A stretch of DNA of 20,699 nucleotides, taken from positions 14,534-35,232 of the forward strand of contig DDRC01000107.1 in assembly GCA_002342985.1 (NCBI GenBank). The letters are read 5' to 3'. The stretch's first letter is position 1. Every line of letters starts with the position of its first letter. A program made the position numbers and the translations under genes. The stretch comes from Flavobacteriales bacterium UBA2426. Its GTDB lineage: Bacteria > Bacteroidota > Bacteroidia > Flavobacteriales_F > PHOS-HE28. Below the pieces are notes generated by a model, which saw nothing but the letters and a program-made list of their open reading frames with translations, was not told the origin of the DNA and did not search any database. Below, one piece after another: positions 13,625 through 20,534 of the stretch.

Positions 13625-13655
13625 CAAACATATTAAACCAATGGGTTAAATACAA
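13625..13655 (-). promoter_or_regulatory. ArsR operon promoter (TTG-N20-TATGTTTG)
   Basis: On the minus strand the -7 box TATGTTTG (13632-13625) is a full match to TAnnTTTG. It is preceded by exactly 20 nt and then TTG (13655-13653), a 3/4 match to the -33 TTTG box. Predicted transcription starts roughly 5-10 nt upstream of the arsR ATG at 13609. The spacer is AT-rich against a GC-rich background. Confidence 0.68.
13631..13652. promoter_or_regulatory. palindromic operator in the arsR promoter spacer
   Basis: TATTAAACC (13631-13639) and GGTTAAATA (13644-13652) are inverted repeats matching at 8 of 9 positions around a 4-nt centre AATG. The site fills the spacer between -33 and -7 and overlaps the -7 box, an ideal place for a dimeric ArsR repressor to block RNA polymerase. 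ArsR-family operators are commonly palindromes of this size. The remaining DNA to the GH92 stop (13656-13806) holds no gene that I can support, only a 4-bp CCGC/GCGG hairpin at 13775-13784. Confidence 0.65.
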
Positions 13656-13806
13656 GCGCCATTTTCCCTCTACTGAAACCGGAGGCGATGGAAGTGAAGC
13701 AGGTGAGGGCTGCCAGCGCCATCCTTGAGCCAACCACCAATTCAGCCTATGCTATCCCTTGAGGAACCGAATTGCCGCTTGCGGAGGAGTGTGCCGCCGA
13801 TCCGCG

Positions 13807-16779
13807 CTACGGCTCCAACTCGATCAGCACCTCATCGGCGAAGATCCAGGTGGTGCCGCCTTTGCCGGGATGCCAATCGGGGCATACGCCCGCGTTCCTG
13901 GCCGTAATGGCGATGTAGCGCACCTTGCGGCCGACCAGCGGGCGCCAGAGCTCGCGGGTGATGCTGCCTTCAACCTGACGGTCCACATCGTGGGTAACGG
14001 TGGCGCTGCTCCATTGCCGCTGGTTCGCGCTCACGCTGATGGTGACCTCGCTCGGCAGCCAGATCCAGCTCTTCTGGTCCTGCAGTACGCTGAGGCCAAC
14101 GCGATTCAGCTTCTGCGGGCGGCCCAGGTCGATCAGCAGCACCAGGTCCTGGTCGCGATAGCCCTGCCATTCACCCGTGCGGAAATCATTGCCGCCGCGC
14201 ACGCCGTCGATCAAGGCGTTGGGGCCGCCGGCGGCGTACTCATTGGCGTAGTTGCTTTCCAAGGTGATGGTGCGGCCGCCTTCGTAGCGGGTGTAGCGGG
14301 CGGTAACCGGCTTGGAGAGGATGCGGTTCTGCTGCCCGCGCGGCCCGCGCACCGATGCCATAGCCGTGACCGCGCAGCTCTCCTTCACCCAGAACGGCGC
14401 CTGATAGGGGCGGGGCTCACTTTCGTCGATGCGGAACTCGATGGCAGCACGTTCATCGCTACTCGTGATGGATACGAGCAGGCTGTCCTTGAAGCTCTGG
14501 CCAGCGGCCTGGATGATGGGGACGGGCGTCCATGCATCGTCGAACTCCGGAATGTAGCGGCCTGGTGATCCGCCGGGGCGCGGACCCAGCGTGAAGCGCA
14601 GCTCGCCACCTTGCCGAAGCGCATCGTGGGCGAGCGTGCGGTACGGCTCGGGCTCATTGCCTTCCCATGCGAAGGACTGCACATGCGACCGGTCGTTGCC
14701 CAGCACCTCGGTGGCCATGTGCCACCCCTTCCCGTTTCCGAGGTCGATGACGGCCTCATCGAAGATGGGCCAGCCGATCGTGTAGCTGGGGTTGCCGGGG
14801 CAGATGGGGTAGAGGCCGAGCGCGCTCCACACCAGCCAAGCGCTCATCTGCCCGCAATCCTCGTTGCCGATCAGGCCGTCGGGCGAGTCGGTATAGAAGC
14901 GCTCCGTGATCCGCCGCACGAATACATCTGTGCTGAGGGGGCGGTCGCTCAGGTTGTAGAGGTAGCTGAAGCTGTGGCTGGGCTCGTTGCCGTGCGCGTA
15001 TTGGCCGATGAGGCCGGTGATGTCGCTCTGTTCGCGGCCGGTTGTCCGTGCCTTCGCGGTGAAGAGCGCATCGAGCCGCTGCGCCAACCCGCTGGGGCCG
15101 CCCGTGAGCTGCATGAAACGGTCCATGTCATGCGGCACGAAGAAGCCGTATTGCCACGCGTTGGCCTCGGTGAAATGGAAGTTCACCTCGTACGGGTCGA
15201 AGGGCTGGATGAACCCGCCGTTGCGCCGGGCACGGAAGAAGCGCGTATCCGGGTCGAAGAGGTTCTGCCAGTTGCGGCTGCGCGCGTAGAAGCGCTGCGC
15301 GACATCCTGCTCGCCGATCATCTCCGCGAACCTTGCGATGCACCAATCGTCGTAGGCGTACTCGAGCGTGCGGCTCACGCTCTCCGGCTCGTCCTCGCTG
15401 CTGATGTAGCCGCGCTCCTGGTAGGCCTTCAGCCCGAAATGGTCGGCCTCGGCGCTGGCCACCATCGCCTCCAGCGCAAGCTTGGTGTCGAAGCCACGGA
15501 TGCCCTTCGCATACGCGTCGGCGATCACGCTCACGCTGTGGTAGCCGATCATGCAGTCGGTCTCGTTGCCCCAGAGCTCCCAAACGGGCAGCCTTTCACC
15601 CTGTTGGTAATGCAGCAGGAAGGTCCTGATCCAATCCTCGGTCATCTTAGGCTCCAGGATCGTCATCAGCGGGTGCAGCGCGCGAAAGGTGTCCCATAGG
15701 CTGAAGACGGTGTACACGTTGTGGTCGGCCGTGTGGACCTCGCCATCCATGCCGCGGTACTGGCCATCCGCATCGTTGAAGATGTACGGCGCCACATAGC
15801 TGTGGTAGAGCGCGGTGTAGAAGGCCCGTTGCTGCTCTTTGGTTCCGCCCTTCACCTGCACCTTGTTCAGCTTGGCGTTCCAGGCGGCTTCGGCTTCGGC
15901 ACGTACGCGGTCGAAATCCCAATGCGGCACTTCGGATTCGAGGTTCTTGCGCGCGCCCTCGATGCTCACGGCGGAGATGCCGACCCGGACGATCAGCGGC
16001 TCCGCGCCCAGGTCGCCGAAGCTGAGCACCTCCTCGGAACGCTGCGTGGCATCGATCTGGTCTGCGAGCGTGCCTTGCCCCGGTCGGGCCGTGAAGGGCT
16101 TGCTGAACCGCATGCAGTAGAAGAGCCGCTGGTCCTTGGCCCAGGATGCCGACCGGCGCTCGCCGACCACCTCGTTATCCGATGCACGTATGATGCTCGA
16201 GGCCTGCAGGAAGTCGCGGTGCCGCAGGTCGATGACCACATTCGCCTCGAGACCGGCCGGGTACCGGTACCGGTGCACGCCCACCCGTGCGGAGGCCGTG
16301 AGCTCGGCCAGCACCCCATTGGCCAGCTGAACGCGGTAGTAGCCGGCATGGGCCTGCTCGTCGCCATGGCGGAATCCGGAGCGGTACTGCTTCGGTTCGG
16401 TGGAGGATGCGCCGCTCATGGGCATCAGCAGCACATCGCATAGGTCTGCGACCCCGGTGCCGCTCAGGTGCGTGTGGCTGAAGCCGTAGATGAGGCTGTC
16501 GCTGTAATGATAGCCGCCGCAGCCGTCCCAGTCGTTATGGCCATCGGGGCGCGTATCGGGGCTGAGCTGCACCAGTCCGTTGGGCACGCAGGCGCCGGGG
16601 AAGGTGTGGCCGTGGCCGCCGGTGCCGATGAAAGGGTTGACGAGGTCGCGGGCAGGGTTAAATTGTTGGGCGACACCGATGATCCCGGTCATTCCCCAGA
16701 TTATGGTCGCGACCGCCCGTAGCGTCGACCCAGGGGGTCGACCTGCGGCATTGTTGGGATGCGAATGGGCAATTGTCAT
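13807..16779 (-). CDS. secreted GH92 alpha-mannosidase with C-terminal F5/8-type (CBM32-like) domain
   Basis: ATG 16779 gives 990 residues; an in-frame TTG two codons upstream overlaps the ROK stop. A signal peptide is likely at about 20-39 (LRAVATIIWGMTGIIGVAQQ), after an unusually long polar leader. The GH92 catalytic module follows, with NPFIGTGGHGHTFPG, FSHTHLSGTG (100-109), YHSYVAPYIFNDADG..YRGMDG, VYTVFSLWDTFRALHPL and the hallmark GNEDCGQMSAW (~636-646) that carries acidic active-site residues. GH92 enzymes are calcium-dependent exo-acting alpha-mannosidases acting on N-glycans or mannans. Residues ~755-825 resemble a chitobiase-type beta-sandwich (FRIDESEPRPYQAPFWV, VTARYTRYEGG) and ~830-990 an F5/8C/discoidin-like domain (LVLLIDLGRPQKLNRVGLS, KVRYIAITARN). 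It is the last gene of the sugar module, 2 bp after the ROK kinase. Confidence 0.95.
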   Translation of the reverse strand: MTIAHSHPNNAAGRPPGSTLRAVATIIWGMTGIIGVAQQFNPARDLVNPFIGTGGHGHTFPGACVPNGLVQLSPDTRPDGHNDWDGCGGYHYSDSLIYGFSHTHLSGTGVADLCDVLLMPMSGASSTEPKQYRSGFRHGDEQAHAGYYRVQLANGVLAELTASARVGVHRYRYPAGLEANVVIDLRHRDFLQASSIIRASDNEVVGERRSASWAKDQRLFYCMRFSKPFTARPGQGTLADQIDATQRSEEVLSFGDLGAEPLIVRVGISAVSIEGARKNLESEVPHWDFDRVRAEAEAAWNAKLNKVQVKGGTKEQQRAFYTALYHSYVAPYIFNDADGQYRGMDGEVHTADHNVYTVFSLWDTFRALHPLMTILEPKMTEDWIRTFLLHYQQGERLPVWELWGNETDCMIGYHSVSVIADAYAKGIRGFDTKLALEAMVASAEADHFGLKAYQERGYISSEDEPESVSRTLEYAYDDWCIARFAEMIGEQDVAQRFYARSRNWQNLFDPDTRFFRARRNGGFIQPFDPYEVNFHFTEANAWQYGFFVPHDMDRFMQLTGGPSGLAQRLDALFTAKARTTGREQSDITGLIGQYAHGNEPSHSFSYLYNLSDRPLSTDVFVRRITERFYTDSPDGLIGNEDCGQMSAWLVWSALGLYPICPGNPSYTIGWPIFDEAVIDLGNGKGWHMATEVLGNDRSHVQSFAWEGNEPEPYRTLAHDALRQGGELRFTLGPRPGGSPGRYIPEFDDAWTPVPIIQAAGQSFKDSLLVSITSSDERAAIEFRIDESEPRPYQAPFWVKESCAVTAMASVRGPRGQQNRILSKPVTARYTRYEGGRTITLESNYANEYAAGGPNALIDGVRGGNDFRTGEWQGYRDQDLVLLIDLGRPQKLNRVGLSVLQDQKSWIWLPSEVTISVSANQRQWSSATVTHDVDRQVEGSITRELWRPLVGRKVRYIAITARNAGVCPDWHPGKGGTTWIFADEVLIELEP
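16724..16742. repeat. perfect 8-bp hairpin within the 5' end of the GH92 gene
   Basis: GTCGACCC (16724-16731) and GGGTCGAC (16735-16742) are perfect inverted repeats around AGG. They lie 38-56 nt inside the GH92 coding sequence, in the leader before the signal peptide. A strong mRNA stem so close to the start codon could tune translation of the mannosidase relative to the kinase gene. The nearby GGTCGCGACC (16705-16714) is a second perfect palindrome. Confidence 0.6.
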
Positions 16780-16781
16780 GT

Positions 16782-17681
16782 TCAAAGTGTGCTGAGAGCA
16801 GCGGCCCCCAGCAAGGCCGCATCGTCATCCGGCAAAGCAGATACCGTGAGGTCCACACGGCCCTGGTAGATGTTGAGGAGGCTGGCGTGGAAGCGTTCGC
16901 GCAGCGGGGCCATGAGCAGCTCGCCGTTGCGCGCGATGCCGCCGAAGAGCACGATGCGCTTCGGCCCCGTTGCGCACACCGCATTCGCCAATCCGATGGC
17001 CAGCCATTCCGTGGTGCGCCTGAAGCACCCCTTGGCCGCTGCATCACCGGCATTGGCCAGGTCGGCGATGGTCTTCACGTCGGTTGGCCCGGCGGCGCCG
17101 CCCTCTTCCGCATAGGTCGCAATCATGCCCCGGATGCTCACATAGGCCTCCAGGCAGCCCTTCCTGCCGCACGTGCAAACACGGCCGCCAGGGATCAAGG
17201 TCATATGCCCCAGTTCACCCGCGTTGCCCGCGCTGCCGAGCACCAGCCTGCCGTTCACGATGAAGCCGCTGCCTACACCGGTGCCCAGCGTCACTACCAG
17301 CAGGTCGTCGATGCCCTTGCCTGCACCGTAGCGCCATTCGCCCAGCGCTGCGGCATTCGCGTCATTGCCCAGCGTCGCAGGCACGCCGAGGCGGTCGCTC
17401 ATCATCCGGGCAAGGGGGACATCGTGCTTCCACGGCAGATTGGGCGCCATCTCGATGATGCCCGTGAGCTGATTGGCGTTGGGCGCCCCGATGCCGATGG
17501 CTTGCAGGGGGGCATCCGCATTCGCCCGTGCCAGTCCGGCGGCCTCTTGCGCAAGGGCATCGGCAAAGGCATGGTCATCCGCATGGCCGGTGGTGCTGAT
17601 GCGCGAGCGAGCCGTCACCTTGCCGTTCCGCACCAGGCCGAGCTTGCTGGTGGTGCCGCCGATGTCGATTCCCAGGATCAT
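16782..17681 (-). CDS. ROK-family sugar kinase, probable manno- or glucokinase
   Basis: The start at ATG 17681 gives 299 residues. ROK features are complete: ATP-phosphate motif LGIDIGGTTSKLGLV (3-17), GNDANAAALGE with catalytic Asp107, the GTGVGSG motif (133-139), the E-x-G-H motif (E156 to H159) and the zinc site formed by His159 with Cys169, Cys171 and Cys176 (CTCGRKGC). The C-terminal half carries KRIVLFGGIARNGELL and DDDAALLGAAAL. These enzymes phosphorylate hexoses at O6 in the cytoplasm. The motif set fits glucokinase/mannokinase rather than a ROK repressor, as there is no N-terminal HTH. Its ATG overlaps the MFS stop (ATGA) and the GH92 gene starts 2 bp after it, so mannose is the favoured substrate by context. 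Confidence 0.95.
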   Translation of the reverse strand: MILGIDIGGTTSKLGLVRNGKVTARSRISTTGHADDHAFADALAQEAAGLARANADAPLQAIGIGAPNANQLTGIIEMAPNLPWKHDVPLARMMSDRLGVPATLGNDANAAALGEWRYGAGKGIDDLLVVTLGTGVGSGFIVNGRLVLGSAGNAGELGHMTLIPGGRVCTCGRKGCLEAYVSIRGMIATYAEEGGAAGPTDVKTIADLANAGDAAAKGCFRRTTEWLAIGLANAVCATGPKRIVLFGGIARNGELLMAPLRERFHASLLNIYQGRVDLTVSALPDDDAALLGAAALSTL

Positions 17682-19057
17682 GCGCTGGGAGCCCGTTCGG
17701 AGCCCTTGAAGCCGTACCAGGCCAGGAAAGCGTAGCACAGGAGCGGCAGGATGAAGCTGATGTGGAATCCCAGTGCCGCGCGGCTCTCAGCGCCCAGCAA
17801 GTCGATGATGAGCCCTTGCAGCGGAGGCACCAGTGCACCGCCCACGATCATCATCACGAGCAGGCTGGAGCCCTGCGCGGTGTCATCGCCCAAGCCCTGG
17901 ATCGCCTGCGTGAAGATGTTGCTCCACAGGATGGAATTGAACAAGCCGATGGCCACGATGGCCCACATGGCCCAGGCACCCTGCATGCCGATGACGGCGC
18001 CGAGCAGCACCATGGCGGCAACTGCGAATAGGCCCAGAGCCCGCGATGGATCGGGGCCGGCAAGGATGAAGACCAGGAAGTTCGCGCCGATGAGAACGGC
18101 CATGGGCCAGGCATGCCGGAGGCCGAATCCGGTGCTCGAATTGAGCGCGGCCAGCAGCGCGAACATCGCTCCGGCCAGCAGCAGCATGCCCCCGTAACGC
18201 TTCATGCGGGATGTTCCTTTGGCAAGCGCAACCGCGCCCATGAAGCGGCCCGCCATGGCGCCTCCCCAGTAGAGGCTGAGATAGTGCTTGGCGCTTTCTT
18301 CGGGCATGGCCATCACGGACGGCAGCTTCAGGAAGTTGATCAGCAGGCTGCCGATGGCCACCTCCGCACCCACGTAGCAGAAGATGGCCACCATGCCCCA
18401 GCGAAGCTGTGGATGCCGCCATGCTCGGCTCCGCGCGGCGACCGAGGGAGGAGGCTCGGGCAGCCGGGTGACCAGGACAAGCGCCGCCTGGAGCAGGAGA
18501 AGGCCCGTGAAGGCCGCATAGGGCCACCGCACGGCGTCGGCTCCCTTGAACACCGAGAAGATGAGCGTGCCCCCGATGAGGGGCGCCAGCGTGGTGCCGA
18601 GGGAATTGAAGGCCTGGGCAAGGTTCAGCCGGCTGCTGGCGCCGGCCGGGTCGCCGATGATGGCCACGAAGGGATTGGCCGCGATCTGCAGCAGCGTGAA
18701 GCCCAGGCCGAGGACGAACAGGGCGAGCAGATAGGGACCGAACGCATGCCCGTAGGTGGCGGGCACGAAGAGCGCCGTGCCGACCGCCGATACCAGCAGA
18801 CCGGCCACCACCGCACGCTTGTATCCGAAGCGTGCAATGGGGTCCACCCCGCCGAGGGAGCGCAGGTAGTAGGCCAGTGAACCCACGAAGTAGGCCCCGA
18901 AGAAGCACAGGTTCACCGACAGCGTCTGCCACCACGGCATCTCGGGGAAGACACCGCGCAGGTGCGGGATGAGAACATCGTTCATCACCGTCATGAAGCC
19001 CCACATGAAGAAGAGCGTGGTGAGCACCACCATGGGCATCGCGCCGTTCCGTTCCAT
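17678..19057 (-). CDS. MFS sugar:proton symporter, GluP/FucP type
   Basis: ATG 19057 was preferred over an upstream TTG, giving 459 residues and about 12 membrane helices. The N-terminal helix carries the subfamily signature FFMWGFMTVMNDVLIPHL (16-33), with the conserved N-D pair. Further typical blocks are NLCFFGAYFVGSLAYY, FGYKRAVVAGLL, GLGFTLLQIAANPFVAIIG, SSRLNLAQAFNSLGTTLAPLIGG and, in the second half, FLKLPSVMAMPEESAKHYLSLYWGGAMAGRF and ILWSNIFTQAIQGLG. This matches the glucose/galactose/fucose:H+ symporter family that feeds sugar kinases in Bacteroidota. It lies 57 bp after the FMN reductase stop and overlaps the kinase gene by 4 bp, so mannose released by GH92 is the likely cargo. Confidence 0.94.
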   Translation of the reverse strand: MERNGAMPMVVLTTLFFMWGFMTVMNDVLIPHLRGVFPEMPWWQTLSVNLCFFGAYFVGSLAYYLRSLGGVDPIARFGYKRAVVAGLLVSAVGTALFVPATYGHAFGPYLLALFVLGLGFTLLQIAANPFVAIIGDPAGASSRLNLAQAFNSLGTTLAPLIGGTLIFSVFKGADAVRWPYAAFTGLLLLQAALVLVTRLPEPPPSVAARSRAWRHPQLRWGMVAIFCYVGAEVAIGSLLINFLKLPSVMAMPEESAKHYLSLYWGGAMAGRFMGAVALAKGTSRMKRYGGMLLLAGAMFALLAALNSSTGFGLRHAWPMAVLIGANFLVFILAGPDPSRALGLFAVAAMVLLGAVIGMQGAWAMWAIVAIGLFNSILWSNIFTQAIQGLGDDTAQGSSLLVMMIVGGALVPPLQGLIIDLLGAESRAALGFHISFILPLLCYAFLAWYGFKGSERAPSA

Positions 19058-19078
19058 TCGAAGGGGTGCCGCTTTCGC

Positions 19079-19086
19079 CAAAGATG
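19079..19086 (-). promoter_or_regulatory. possible -7 element for the sugar module
   Basis: The minus strand reads CATCTTTG, one base off TAnnTTTG, ending 21 nt before the MFS ATG at 19057. It supports that start and a promoter separate from the FMN reductase gene. No clear -33 box was seen. Confidence 0.3.
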
Positions 19087-19115
19087 ATCGTTGGCGGCGA
19101 ACCGCCGGCGACGAT
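19087..19115. repeat. interrupted hairpin after the FMN reductase stop
   Basis: Outer arms ATCGT (19087-19091) and ACGAT (19111-19115) flank inner arms GGCGG (19093-19097) and CCGCC (19102-19106). On the minus strand the loop reads TTCG. It directly follows the FMN reductase stop, so it may be a partial terminator or processing structure, but lacks a T-run. Confidence 0.4.
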
Positions 19116-19666
19116 TAGGCCTCCATGCGGCGGCGCGCTTCCATGGCCCAGCTCAGTTCTTGGATCAGCTGGCCGCTGCGCTTGGCCCAGATCTCGGGAT
19201 CCACCGGGGCCCCGCCCTCGTCGAAGGACTCCTGCACATGGGGGACGGGCATATGGGCCACCACCCAGGCCTTGACCTTCCACAGCGTGAACACGAGCGC
19301 GGTGATCGCCTGATTGCCCCCGAAGGAGCCGTTGCTTACCGTGCAGATGGCCACCGGCTTCCGTTTCCATTCATCCACCAGCAGGTCCACGGCATTCTTC
19401 ACGCTCGCCGGGTAGCCGCCGTTGTATTCCGGCGTCACCAGCACCACGCCGTCCGCCTTCGCCACACGAGCGGCGTAATCCACCGCTTCCGGCAGGGGCT
19501 CGCGTTGCTCGAGCAAGCGTTCCCGGAAGAGCGGGAAATCGCAGGCCTTGAGGTCGATGACCTCGGCGCTATGGCCCACTGACAGGGCAGCTCGGTGCAA
19601 GTAGACCGCCACACGATGACTGCGACGCCCTTCGCGCACGCTGCCGGAGATGATCACGAGGTGCAT
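19115..19666 (-). CDS. NADPH-dependent FMN reductase (flavodoxin-like, ArsH/azoreductase/chromate-reductase type)
   Basis: The start at ATG 19666 gives 183 residues of flavodoxin-like fold. The FMN phosphate loop is IISGSVREGRRSHRVA (5-20), and the TPEYNGGYPASVKNAVD motif (78-94) is the family hallmark. It is followed by KPVAICTVSNGSFGGNQAI, the second flavin-contacting loop, and a C-terminal helix. Members reduce FMN, quinones, azo dyes or chromate with NAD(P)H in the cytoplasm and act in oxidative or xenobiotic stress. The substrate is unknown. The upstream lipoprotein gene ends 75 bp before it and the MFS gene follows after 57 bp with a hairpin between, so it may be a separate transcription unit. 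A TACCTTGC motif lies 3 nt before its ATG. Confidence 0.93.
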   Translation of the reverse strand: MHLVIISGSVREGRRSHRVAVYLHRAALSVGHSAEVIDLKACDFPLFRERLLEQREPLPEAVDYAARVAKADGVVLVTPEYNGGYPASVKNAVDLLVDEWKRKPVAICTVSNGSFGGNQAITALVFTLWKVKAWVVAHMPVPHVQESFDEGGAPVDPEIWAKRSGQLIQELSWAMEARRRMEA

Positions 19667-19669
19667 GCG

Positions 19670-19677
19670 GCAAGGTA
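19670..19677 (-). promoter_or_regulatory. TACCTTGC motif 3 nt upstream of the FMN reductase start
   Basis: The minus strand reads TACCTTGC, then CGC and the ATG. It resembles a degenerate TAnnTTTG box placed for leaderless transcription and echoes the motifs before 1777 and 12859. The rest of the 75-bp gap shows no terminator. Confidence 0.22.
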
Positions 19678-19741
19678 TGCCCCGCGACGCCGGCAACCCT
19701 CCATGAAAGGGATACGAACCATGCACGTTGCGGCCAAGCCG

Positions 19742-20374
19742 TCATTCGGTATCACAGGCCTCTCGCGCCTTTCCCCAGGCGGGGCTGAAGCCGTAGGTGA
19801 TGCTGCGCCCCAACCCTGCGGTGCCGGCAGAGTAGGACACCCGCAGCCAACCCGTGGACCTATGCGCGAAAGCCAACTCATGCTTCGTGAAGCCGTCCGT
19901 GGCCGATGCATCGCAGCGCTGCACCTCGCGCAGCACATGCCCGCCTTCGCCGATCAGTGCTTCGGCAGTGGTTGAAATCGCCTCCTGGGAGTTGCCGTGG
20001 ACCAGCTCTGCGTGGTCGTAGCCCCGTTCATTGCCCACCAGCAGAAAGTCCCACTCCATGGCCGGCTCTTCGGCGTCAGGGCTTGCGGGCAGCACCAGGC
20101 GCACGGAGGCTGCGCGCACAAGGCTTTGCCCCTTCCGAACCGGGGCGCCGTCCTTCCACTGCACGTGCAGCGCATCGGCGATCTCGGTCTCCTGCCCCCA
20201 AGGGGCGTATGTGGCTCCCTTGGCAGGCGCAAGGCCGCTCAGCAGGGCAGCCAAGGTGGTCTGCTCCCGGCTCCGCAGCGTTTCCGGGATGGCATCTGTT
20301 GCCGCAGGTGGGGGGGCGCCGCAGGAGAGCAGAAGGAGGACAAGCGGGAGCGGAAGTTGCCGATTCGCGATCAT
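19742..20374 (-). CDS. putative lipoprotein of unknown function
   Basis: ATG 20374 begins a 210-residue protein with a lipoprotein signal peptide: MIANRQLPLPLVLLLLSC, with the lipobox L-L-S-C and lipidated Cys18, followed by a small proline-rich linker (GAPPPAA). The mature part looks globular and beta-rich, with segments WDFLLVGNERGYDHAELVHG and GWLRVSYSAGTAGLGRSITYGF, and no membrane helix. Two further cysteines occur near residues 154 and 207. I do not recognise the family. It is likely anchored to the outer membrane facing the periplasm. It is 160 bp from the rplT stop and separated from it by a terminator, so it has its own promoter, which I could not identify. Confidence 0.75.
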   Translation of the reverse strand: MIANRQLPLPLVLLLLSCGAPPPAATDAIPETLRSREQTTLAALLSGLAPAKGATYAPWGQETEIADALHVQWKDGAPVRKGQSLVRAASVRLVLPASPDAEEPAMEWDFLLVGNERGYDHAELVHGNSQEAISTTAEALIGEGGHVLREVQRCDASATDGFTKHELAFAHRSTGWLRVSYSAGTAGLGRSITYGFSPAWGKAREACDTE

Positions 20375-20491
20375 GGGATACCGGTCGTTCGTTCATCCGA
20401 CTGCACCAGCACCACCGATCGGGCGCGGGGTGCCGTGCGGCGCTGGAAAGCTATCCTGCCCGGAGCGTACGCCCAAGGCTGCACGGAAGCG

Positions 20492-20513
20492 AAAAGGGGC
20501 CCGAAGGCCCCTT
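20492..20513 (-). terminator. rho-independent terminator of the rplT operon
   Basis: On the minus strand an 8-bp perfect GC-rich stem (AAGGGGCC/GGCCCCTT, 20513-20506 and 20501-20494) closes a UUCG tetraloop, an exceptionally stable loop type, and is followed by TTTT including the stem end. It lies 21 nt after the rplT stop. The remainder of the 20375-20534 gap shows no clear promoter for the lipoprotein gene. Confidence 0.78.
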
Positions 20514-20534
20514 CCCGACAGAGCGCTGCTCCGA

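Noticed and set aside
13610..13627. TTG start upstream of the arsR ATG
   Set aside because: It would place the start inside the consensus -7 box. The ATG at 13609 fits the usual ArsR N-terminus.
13656..13806. Short open frames in the arsR-GH92 gap
   Set aside because: They extend antisense into GH92, lack start context and show no protein-like composition. Only promoter and operator signals are supported.
14611..15699. Plus-strand open frame of about 360 codons opposite GH92
   Set aside because: It runs antisense to well-conserved GH92 blocks and shows no domain of its own.
16655..16663. GGGTTAAAT, identical to a half-site of the arsR operator, inside the GH92 gene
   Set aside because: Only one arm is present, no palindrome partner lies nearby, and it falls within coding sequence. 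Probably chance.
19058..19081. TTG start adding eight residues to the MFS porter
   Set aside because: It overlaps the possible -7 element and adds no conserved sequence. ATG 19057 is preferred.
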